From JAISGQ01 sp045536305 (lineage in GTDB: Bacteria; Bacillota; Clostridia; Oscillospirales; Acutalibacteraceae), in contig JAZSNH010000083.1 of the NCBI GenBank assembly GCA_045536305.1, positions 1 through 14,392 of the forward strand: a DNA stretch of 14,392 nucleotides, read 5' to 3'. Positions 1 through 5,142 of this stretch are shown here, piece after piece (within the stretch, counting starts at the first letter, position 1; each line of letters opens with the position of its first letter). The notes beneath the pieces are model-generated. The model had not been told where the DNA came from, did no database searches, and saw only the letters and a program-made list of their open reading frames with translations. Made by a program: the position numbers and the translations under genes.

Positions 1-25
1 TATAAGGATAATGTTTCGGTTAAAA

Positions 26-928
26 TTATTTTTCAAACAGATGCTCATGCTTTTTGAAAAAATCAAAATAGATTCGGGCGTTTTCAAGCTGCCACCATTC
101 TTTTATCTCCACAGGACTTGAATCGAGGTCATAGATCCTTGCGCCCTCCAATGCAAGCAAAAACGGAGAATGTGTGGCAATGATAAATTGACAGCCGCAG
201 AGACGCGCCATATCCTCAAGTATTTTTACAAATTCCAGCTGCATTTTAGGCGACATGCTGTTTTCTGGCTCGTCCAGACAATACAGCGTATCATTTTTTA
301 GCTTTTGCTCAAAATACTGTAAGGCTGTTTCGCCGTTGCTGTTTAATTTGACCTCTTCGCCGGCTGTTTTACGAATGAACTGTCTGCGTGAAAGAGATTT
401 TTTGCGCGCCAGTACTTGCAGCCTTAATGCATCATAATCGTCCATGCCGCTGAATTTAACTGTTTCTCCGAATTTTAAGCCTGCCCAGCTTTCACGCGCA
501 TTCTCCTTGTTCTCGCTGATTTCGTTGTTGTTTGTTCGAACGGTAAGCATATAATCAAAAATATCATCGCTTGTAATGATCCTGCTGCCGTTTGGAATAC
601 GGTGTTCAAAGCCTTCATCATCATAGCCGAGCGAGTAATCGCAGTTATCTGCATAGACTGCAAACATTTCGCCGGAGTTATAAGGTGCAATGCGGTTTAA
701 TCGCAGCTTTTCGGCTATAAGGTTAAGAAGAGTGCTTTTTCCCGAACCGTTACCGCCGTAAAAAATCGTAATTTTTTTAAAGCCGATTTCAAACAGATTC
801 TTGTCAGCAAACAAGCCGCAGGGATAGGGATTGTCAACATATCCGTATGGACCGCCGTTTTCTGCGGCTTTCGCGTCAAGTAATTTGTTTTCAATGTCTG
901 TCGGTAAAGTAAATCTTTTAAGATACAC
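26..928 (-). CDS. predicted ABC/AAA-type ATPase, COG3910-like, orphan
   Basis: A soluble 300-residue P-loop ATPase of the SMC/ABC-like 'predicted ATPase' class. Visible motifs are Walker A GGNGSGKS (residues 58-65, K64), an ABC-signature-like SNGET (197-201), Walker B LYCLDEPE (215-222, with D219 and E220) and the switch histidine in ATHSP (251-255). A bulky insert at about 75-195 separates Walker A from the signature. There are no membrane segments. The arrangement resembles COG3910 proteins as I remember them; the cellular role of that family is not settled, and substrate and partner are unknown. The start is a GTG at 928 preceded by AAGGAAGGTGAT, a near-perfect anti-16S match, 8 nt upstream. 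The gene lies downstream of the lysS terminator on the same strand. I saw no clear promoter in the 60-nt gap, so it may depend on read-through. Its downstream neighbour is outside the window, so a toxin-antitoxin or defence partner cannot be excluded. Confidence 0.85.
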   Translation of the reverse strand: MYLKRFTLPTDIENKLLDAKAAENGGPYGYVDNPYPCGLFADKNLFEIGFKKITIFYGGNGSGKSTLLNLIAEKLRLNRIAPYNSGEMFAVYADNCDYSLGYDDEGFEHRIPNGSRIITSDDIFDYMLTVRTNNNEISENKENARESWAGLKFGETVKFSGMDDYDALRLQVLARKKSLSRRQFIRKTAGEEVKLNSNGETALQYFEQKLKNDTLYCLDEPENSMSPKMQLEFVKILEDMARLCGCQFIIATHSPFLLALEGARIYDLDSSPVEIKEWWQLENARIYFDFFKKHEHLFEK

Positions 929-986
929 AGTTCGTTATCACCTTCCTTTGAAAAACAGCACAAGCAATCAATTGAGATAACTTATT

Positions 987-1021
987 AAAAACCCCGGGAT
1001 ATCGCTAAGATATCCCGGGGT
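987..1021 (-). terminator. intrinsic terminator of lysS
   Basis: A perfect 13-bp inverted repeat (991-1003 with 1009-1021, stem ACCCCGGGATATC) has a 5-nt loop. On the minus strand it is followed by UUUUU (987-991, overlapping the stem end by one base) and then AA. It begins 12 nt after the lysS stop. This is a textbook Rho-independent terminator for leftward transcription. No T-run follows it on the plus strand, so it should act in one direction. Confidence 0.93.
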
Positions 1022-1032
1022 GCTGCAGCTTA

Positions 1033-2553
1033 TCAGTCGAGGGGTTTCATCGTCGGGAACAGCAGGACATCTCTGATGGAATAGCTGTCGGTAAGGAGCA
1101 TAACAAGACGGTCGATACCGATACCGATGCCGCCTGTGGGGGGCATACCATACTCAAGAGCGGTGAGGAAGTCCTCGTCGATGAGATTTGCCTCTTCGTC
1201 TCCGGAAGCACGAAGTTCCATCTGTCGCATGAAGCGCTCACGCTGATCGATGGGATCGTTAAGCTCGGAATATGCGTTTGCAAATTCGCAGCCGCCGATG
1301 AAAAGCTCAAAGCGCTCGGTAAGCTCGGGACGATCGGGCTTTTTCTTTGTGAGAGGAGAAATCTCGATGGGGTGATCTGTAATAAAGGTGGGCTGTACAA
1401 GATTCTTTTCTACATACTCATCAAAGAATGCAGCGAGAATATCGCCCCATGTTGCACCCTTTTTAATTTCGACATTAGCTTTCTTTGCTTCGGCAACAGC
1501 TTTTTCGGTATCACAGCGGAAGGAATCAAAGTCCACACCGGAGTACTTCTTAACCGCTTCAACCATAGTCATTCTTGCAAAGGGCTTCTTAAGGCTTATG
1601 TCATTGCCGTTCCATTTGATCTCAGTTGAGTCGTTAACAGCGAGACAGCAGGCCTCAAAAATATCCTCACAGCGATCCATCATGCCGTGATAATCTGTAT
1701 AAGCCTCATAAAACTCAATGGTGGTAAATTCGGGATTATGTTTTACATCCATACCCTCGTTACGGAAGAGTCTGCCTATCTCATAGACTCTCTCCATACC
1801 GCCGACGATAAGTCTCTTTAAGTAAAGTTCGGTGGCGATACGCAGATACATATCAAGATCGAGGGTGTTGTGATGAGTGATGAAGGGGCGAGCGGCTGCA
1901 CCGCCAGCGATAAGGTCGAGAACGGGAGTCTCTACTTCGATGAATCCGATATTATCAAGATAAGAGCGGATTGTGGTTATGATCTTAGCTCTCTTTATAA
2001 AGGTATCCTTGACCTCGGGATTTACAATGAGATCCATATATCTCTGACGATATCTTGTGTCAGTGTCCTTTAAGCCGTGGAATTTATCGGGCATGGGGCG
2101 AAGGCTCTTTGCAAGGAGACGTACTTCCTTTGCGTGAACACTTATTTCGCCGCGTCGTGTGCGGAATACGAAGCCCTTGACTTCGCAGAGGTCACCGACG
2201 TCCCAGTTGGACTTGAGGTTGTTGAAAACTTCCTCGCCAAGATCGTTTATACGAAGATATACCTGCATCTTTCCGCTTCTGTCACGGACATCGATGAAGT
2301 TAGCCTTGCCCATATCACGCCAGGTCATAATACGACCGGCGATGCAGACATCGGTGTTTTCAAGCTCTTCAAAGCGCTCTATGATTTCGGCGGCTGATAT
2401 ATTCTTGTCGCATGTGGTGATCTCAAAAGGATCAGCACCAACACTCTGAAGATATGCAAGCTTATCGCGTCTTATCTGGAGAAGCTCGTTGAGCTCCTGT
2501 TCAGACTGCTCGGGAGTCAGTTCTTCCTGTTCGTTCAGAATTTCTTCTGCCAT
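1033..2553 (-). CDS. lysS: lysyl-tRNA synthetase, class II
   Basis: Charges tRNA-Lys with lysine using ATP, in the cytoplasm. The 506-residue length is normal for bacterial class II LysRS. The N-terminal OB-fold anticodon-binding domain spans about residues 65-150. The catalytic domain follows: motif 1 around 187-210 ending in EVETP, motif 2 with RLFRNEG (261-267) and HNPEFT, and motif 3 with GGIGIGIDR (474-482). A short Glu/Gln-rich N-terminal segment (1-25) precedes the OB domain. The ATG start at 2553 has AAAGGA about 9 nt upstream. It lies 67 nt downstream of greA on the same strand, so the two are probably co-transcribed from the greA promoter; greA-lysS pairs are common in clostridia. 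No T-box or other aminoacylation-sensing leader is visible. The gap holds only a stem-loop (2585-2611). A strong terminator ends the unit. Confidence 0.98.
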   Translation of the reverse strand: MAEEILNEQEELTPEQSEQELNELLQIRRDKLAYLQSVGADPFEITTCDKNISAAEIIERFEELENTDVCIAGRIMTWRDMGKANFIDVRDRSGKMQVYLRINDLGEEVFNNLKSNWDVGDLCEVKGFVFRTRRGEISVHAKEVRLLAKSLRPMPDKFHGLKDTDTRYRQRYMDLIVNPEVKDTFIKRAKIITTIRSYLDNIGFIEVETPVLDLIAGGAAARPFITHHNTLDLDMYLRIATELYLKRLIVGGMERVYEIGRLFRNEGMDVKHNPEFTTIEFYEAYTDYHGMMDRCEDIFEACCLAVNDSTEIKWNGNDISLKKPFARMTMVEAVKKYSGVDFDSFRCDTEKAVAEAKKANVEIKKGATWGDILAAFFDEYVEKNLVQPTFITDHPIEISPLTKKKPDRPELTERFELFIGGCEFANAYSELNDPIDQRERFMRQMELRASGDEEANLIDEDFLTALEYGMPPTGGIGIGIDRLVMLLTDSYSIRDVLLFPTMKPLD

Positions 2554-2584
2554 TTATATCAATCCTTTCGAATATTTCGAGAAA

Positions 2585-2611
2585 GAGGGCAGAGATTTGA
2601 TCTCTGCCCTC
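2585..2611 (-). terminator. greA-lysS intercistronic stem-loop, weak terminator or processing site
   Basis: A perfect 12-bp stem (2585-2596 with 2600-2611, core GAGGGCAGAGAT) closes on a 3-nt loop, between the greA stop (2621) and the lysS start (2553). On the minus strand only UUUC follows, so termination should be partial at best. It could trim lysS expression relative to greA, protect the 3' end of greA mRNA, or be a processing point. The hairpin is seen directly; its function is inferred. Confidence 0.55.
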
Positions 2612-2620
2612 AGCGGTAAA

Positions 2621-3097
2621 TCACTTGGAAATCTCCAGAATTTCGTATTTCTGGATTCCGCCGGGAGTTTCTATATCTACGACCTCTCCGACAGCGTGAC
2701 CGAGAAGGCCTTTACCGACAGGCGATTCATCGGAAATATAACCCTTCATAGGGTCGGATTCCGTAGAACCGACTATGTGATATACATCCTCCTCGTTATA
2801 TTCAAGATCAAGAACCTTGACCTTGGTACCGACCTGTACGGTGTCAGTAGAGATATCGTTATGATCGATAACACGAACTCTTTTAAGAGTAGCTTCGATC
2901 TCGCTGATGCGGGCCTCAAGCTGAGCCTGATCGTTCATCGCCTCATCGTATTCACTGTTTTCGCTGAGGTCGCCGTGAGAACGGGCTTCCTTTATCTGCT
3001 CTGCGATGTCCGCACGCTTCTGGGATTTAAGAATTGAAAGTTCCTCCTCCAGCTCGCGGAGGCCTTCGGCGGTCACAAGAATTTCCTTGTTTGCCAT
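2621..3097 (-). CDS. greA: transcription elongation factor GreA
   Basis: Binds RNA polymerase through the secondary channel and stimulates cleavage of backtracked RNA, rescuing stalled complexes. The protein is 158 residues, the usual GreA length. An N-terminal antiparallel coiled coil (about 1-75) carries the acidic tip motif GDLSENSEYDEA (42-53; D43 and E46 correspond to the catalytic acids of E. coli GreA). The FKBP-like C-terminal domain follows (about 80-158, with SPVGKGLLGHAVGE). The frame is open upstream to an ATG at 3127, but I chose 3097: MANKEI matches family N-termini, GAAAGGAAG sits about 6 nt upstream, and the longer form would begin close to the predicted transcription start. 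A consensus promoter lies just upstream and lysS follows. Confidence 0.97.
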   Translation of the reverse strand: MANKEILVTAEGLRELEEELSILKSQKRADIAEQIKEARSHGDLSENSEYDEAMNDQAQLEARISEIEATLKRVRVIDHNDISTDTVQVGTKVKVLDLEYNEEDVYHIVGSTESDPMKGYISDESPVGKGLLGHAVGEVVDIETPGGIQKYEILEISK

Positions 3098-3139
3098 AAC
3101 TAACTTCCTTTCAGATACGGATTTCAATTTGCTCGATAC

Positions 3140-3168
3140 ATTATATACATTAAAACCGCTTATGTCAA
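3140..3168 (-). promoter_or_regulatory. consensus sigma-A promoter for greA-lysS
   Basis: Read on the minus strand: TTGACA (3163-3168), a 17-nt spacer, then TATAAT (3140-3145). Both hexamers and the spacing are exactly consensus. Transcription should start near 3133, giving a leader of about 35 nt before the greA ATG. No operator-like repeat overlaps it, so strong constitutive expression is expected. Confidence 0.92.
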
Positions 3169-3202
3169 GAAAATCCCCAAAACTTAGGGGTTATTAAGTG
3201 TG

Positions 3203-3238
3203 AAGCTGCCCGGAGAGAAGAATTTATCCGGACAGCTT
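3203..3238 (-). terminator. stem-loop 3' of the zinc-ribbon genes, probable weak terminator
   Basis: A 12-bp inverted repeat with one mismatch (3203-3214 with 3227-3238, arms AAGCTGCCCGGA and TCCGGACAGCTT) surrounds a 12-nt loop. It begins 7 nt after the stop of the 3246-3611 gene. On the minus strand the stem is followed by a sequence with few T's, so it is not a classic Rho-independent terminator. It may act as a 3' stabiliser or weak terminator that limits read-through into greA. Confidence 0.5.
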
Positions 3239-3245
3239 TGCTGTA

Positions 3246-3611
3246 TCAAGCTTTTTTTGCAGATGCCTTTTCTTCCTTGGCCTTTATGCGGCTCAAACGC
3301 CTTTGCAGACGGCCGAGCCTGTGCTTTTCGCGGCGTTTTGCCGTAGACAGATTGAGTGCAACTCCTCTGCGTAAGGGGTATAAAGTTGAATTCAGAAGAT
3401 TCATTTCTTCCTTGCTGAGGTTGTTTTTGGAGGCTGTCCTTTCCGCAACATGATTTTCAAGGCGGATTATTTCGCTTTCAAGCACGGCGATTTTTTTCTT
3501 CACAGGCTCAGACAGCTCCGAACTGCAGTTCTCGCACCGCTCCTTCAGTACGCTGTTGACAGAACCGCATTCCCTGCATACCTTCACAGGCATATTTTTC
3601 GTGTCTTTCAT
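3246..3611 (-). CDS. small zinc-ribbon, coiled-coil basic protein (paralogue A)
   Basis: A 121-residue hypothetical protein. The N-terminus holds a CxxC-x10-CxxC zinc-ribbon pattern (C12, C15, C26, C29), which probably binds one zinc ion. A charged helical segment of coiled-coil type follows (about 35-75). The C-terminus is very basic (about 81-121, many Arg and Lys), which suggests nucleic-acid or ribosome binding by composition only. No signal peptide or membrane segment is seen. The frame extends to an ATG at 3638, but the start is placed at 3611: AAAGGAGAG lies about 7 nt upstream, and the paralogue begins at the same residue with the same ribosome-binding site. The first 49 residues match the 3647-4030 protein at 37 positions without gaps, while the C-termini differ. 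The two genes are 35 nt apart and should be co-transcribed. The function is not recognised. Confidence 0.8.
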   Translation of the reverse strand: MKDTKNMPVKVCRECGSVNSVLKERCENCSSELSEPVKKKIAVLESEIIRLENHVAERTASKNNLSKEEMNLLNSTLYPLRRGVALNLSTAKRREKHRLGRLQRRLSRIKAKEEKASAKKA

Positions 3612-3640
3612 AATTTGCTCTCCTTTTACTCTTTTCAAAA
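3465..3640. repeat. tandem duplication, copy 1 (leader and 5' half of zinc-ribbon gene)
   Basis: Direct repeat with 3884-4060, offset about 419-420 bases. It covers the ribosome-binding region and the codons for roughly the first 49 residues. The last 59 bases (3582-3640) differ from copy 2 (4001-4060) at two substitutions and one single-base gap. Further into the gene, divergence rises. The similarity stops in the 3' half of the gene. Confidence 0.88.
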
Positions 3641-3646
3641 TAAATA

Positions 3647-4030
3647 TTATTGCATATATCGGCGTTGTTTGCGCTTGAGGCGTTTAAGCCGCATACGCAG
3701 TTTCCAAAGCTTAAGTTTTGGGAAGTGCGTACCTTCCGGAGGATTAGGTACGTACATTGCGTAGTAAGCCTTACCGTACAGTGCCGGAATCATATCCAAT
3801 TCCTTGTCCAGCTTTGCAACATCTACCCCTCGTTCAAAGCAGATCTGGCCGGCGGCTTTTCTTGCAAAGACAGTTTCAATATAGATTATTTCGCTTTCAA
3901 GTGTGGCAAGCTTTTTCTTCATAGGCTCTGAAAGCGCCGAATTGCAATTCTCACAGCAGTCCTTCAATACGCTGTTGATAGCGCCGCATTTCCTGCACAA
4001 CTTCACAGGCATGTTTTTCGTGTTTTTCAT
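3647..4030 (-). CDS. small zinc-ribbon, coiled-coil basic protein (paralogue B)
   Basis: A 127-residue hypothetical protein, first gene of the pair. It has the same N-terminal zinc-ribbon pattern as its neighbour (C12, C15, C26, C29), plus an extra cysteine at 25, giving CCENC. A helical segment follows (about 35-60), then a central region found only in this copy with aromatics and prolines (YGKAYYAMYVPNPPEG, 85-100). The tail is strongly basic (109-125, LWKLRMRLKRLKRKQRR). The ATG at 4030 is preceded by AAAAAGGAGAG about 7 nt upstream, a near copy of the site in front of paralogue A. A good promoter lies 77-105 nt upstream. The pair looks like a local duplication followed by divergence of the C-terminal halves. 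A nucleic-acid-binding role is only inferred from the zinc ribbon and charge. Confidence 0.8.
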   Translation of the reverse strand: MKNTKNMPVKLCRKCGAINSVLKDCCENCNSALSEPMKKKLATLESEIIYIETVFARKAAGQICFERGVDVAKLDKELDMIPALYGKAYYAMYVPNPPEGTHFPKLKLWKLRMRLKRLKRKQRRYMQ

Positions 4031-4060
4031 AATTTGCTCTCCTTTTTACTCTTTTCAAAA
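3884..4060. repeat. tandem duplication, copy 2 (leader and 5' half of zinc-ribbon gene)
   Basis: Partner of 3465-3640. The near-identical part runs from about 30 bases before the start codon to about 30 bases into the gene (4001-4060). Towards the 3' side conservation falls gradually and ends near 3884. It includes the shared ribosome-binding sequence but not the promoter at 4107-4135. Confidence 0.88.
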
Positions 4061-4106
4061 ATTTATCCGCAGAAATTTTTCCGCTGCGCCCAATATCTGT
4101 GTTAAA

Positions 4107-4135
4107 ATTTTATCATATTCTGATAATTAAGTCAA
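4107..4135 (-). promoter_or_regulatory. sigma-A promoter for the zinc-ribbon pair, with overlapping palindrome
   Basis: On the minus strand: TTGACT (4130-4135), a 17-nt spacer, then TAAAAT (4107-4112) preceded by an extended TGA. The predicted transcription start is near 4100. A 6-bp inverted repeat, TTATCA-5-TGATAA (4110-4126), overlaps the -10 edge and spacer. It could be an operator, or simply AT-rich chance. Confidence 0.75.
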
Positions 4136-4248
4136 TAATAGAACAGAGCACATGATTGTGCGGTGTTTTTCGGCTGCAGTGTACCCTGAATGCCTATGTC
4201 CTACATTTCTGCCATTGAGCATATAATCCCACAGGCGGAGGTGAGGGA

Positions 4249-4833
4249 ATGGAACAGACAATAATGATAATGCTAAAAACAGCGGCGATATCAGTCGTTT
4301 GGCTTTTGGGGCGTTTTTTTAATGTGAATAATGATACGATAAAAGGATTTTTCGCAGGCTTTTGTATGGCAGAAGCCTTGACTGTGCTTTGCGGCAGATG
4401 CAGTTGGATATATTCGGTGGTTTTCGGAGAACTTCCGGGTTTTCTGATGCTCGCTGTGACAATTGCAGGTTCATTGCTGCTGTTCAGCTTCTTTTCAGGG
4501 GAAAAGAGCGGTGTGGTGCTGACAGGATTGTACATATTTTTTTCTTCGATAGAAAACGAATACAATGCAGTGCAAACGCCAATAATCAATACAACAGCAC
4601 ACGCTCTTCGCCTTGGTGCGGCAGGGATAAACGAAGCGAAGGGAAAAAGGATATCAATACTTATTGTGTTAAATGTGGCAGGAGGTCTGTTAAGCCTTTC
4701 GAATCAACAGATGCCTGCTGCGTTTGCAGCAATATCCTGCTGTGCGCTGCTTTACAATGCCGCAAAAAATATATCCTCCGAGCCTTGCTGTCTTACAGGT
4801 GCAGCTGTTGCCTGTCTTCTTGCCTATTTTTAA
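4249..4833 (+). CDS. small multi-pass membrane protein of unknown function
   Basis: A 194-residue hydrophobic protein that I do not recognise. Likely membrane segments lie at about residues 4-24, 33-49, 60-83, 88-101, 135-150, 156-172 and 181-194, so roughly six or seven passes. The only polar stretches are about 101-134, with a short basic run NEAKGKR (128-134), and NISSEPC. It is rich in Cys for a membrane protein, including CC pairs at 164-165 and 180-181. The ATG at 4249 has GGAGGTGA just upstream, which makes the start firm. A TATAAT at 4222-4227 may be its -10, but no good -35 lies 17 nt further up. It diverges from the zinc-ribbon pair and is followed by 309 nt before the rnj start, with no evident terminator. 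Codon use looks like its neighbours. A transporter or sporulation-type integral membrane protein would fit equally well. Confidence 0.78.
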   Translation: MEQTIMIMLKTAAISVVWLLGRFFNVNNDTIKGFFAGFCMAEALTVLCGRCSWIYSVVFGELPGFLMLAVTIAGSLLLFSFFSGEKSGVVLTGLYIFFSSIENEYNAVQTPIINTTAHALRLGAAGINEAKGKRISILIVLNVAGGLLSLSNQQMPAAFAAISCCALLYNAAKNISSEPCCLTGAAVACLLAYF

Positions 4834-4962
4834 AATGAGAAATAAAACTGTGATAAAAGCCGTGGTACTGTCTGCGGCGATAAAAAAGAGTGTGTTATCG
4901 GTAAAATGGCTGTTTGGACTTCCGAAGCATTATTGCAGAGCCTCGCGGACAAACCGCCGCTA

Positions 4963-4991
4963 TTGACTTTATTGCCTGATTTTAGTAAAAT
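4963..4991 (+). promoter_or_regulatory. sigma-A promoter for the rnj operon
   Basis: TTGACT (4963-4968), a 17-nt spacer, then TAAAAT (4986-4991). These are the same hexamers and spacing as the promoter of the zinc-ribbon pair. Transcription should begin near 4998, leaving a leader of about 145 nt before the GTG at 5143. A second TATAAT at 5013-5018 has no matching -35. The gene-free stretch 4834-5142 otherwise holds only the leader stem-loop. Confidence 0.78.
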
Positions 4992-5068
4992 GATTACAGT
5001 GGATAAATAGCGTATAATGAGAAAACGGTGTGTAAAAGTACTGTTTCTGTTCATAAAAATGAATCTTG

Positions 5069-5097
5069 ATCCGCTGTCGGCGATAAACACAGCGGAT
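5069..5097 (+). other. stem-loop in the rnj 5' leader
   Basis: A perfect 9-bp inverted repeat, ATCCGCTGT (5069-5077) with ACAGCGGAT (5089-5097), has an 11-nt loop. It lies about 70 nt after the predicted transcription start and ends 33 nt before the ribosome-binding site. It is not followed by a T-run, so it is not a terminator. A role in stability or autoregulation of the RNase J message is inferred, not shown. Confidence 0.5.
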
Positions 5098-5142
5098 ATG
5101 AACATAAAACAATTAAACATAAATAATTCTGGAGGTTATCTG

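Noticed and set aside
2489..3037. 182-codon plus-strand ORF
   Set aside because: Runs antisense through greA and the lysS start; shadow of these genes.
3175..3190. CCCC-8-GGGG hairpin upstream of the greA promoter
   Set aside because: A 4-bp stem with an 8-nt loop is too weak, and the mapped promoter lies downstream of it.
4148..4161. Short palindrome GCACA-4-TGTGC in the divergent intergenic region
   Set aside because: Only 5 bp per arm and not at a fixed position relative to a convincing promoter; it may be chance.
4835..4966. 43-codon ORF just after the membrane protein gene
   Set aside because: No ribosome-binding site, no recognisable domain, and its end overlaps the -35 box of the rnj promoter.
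4031..5142. Possible replication origin at the strand switch, with DnaA-box-like TTATCCGCA (4063-4071) and, on the minus strand, TTATCCACT (about 4999-5007)
   Set aside because: Only two one-mismatch boxes about 900 bases apart, no cluster, no AT-rich unwinding block, and no dnaA or dnaN nearby. A divergence of transcription alone is not enough.
5017..5142. In-frame upstream extension of RNase J from ATG 5017 or 5059
   Set aside because: Neither ATG has a ribosome-binding site, and the stretch covers the leader hairpin. GTG 5143 has GGAGG at ideal spacing.
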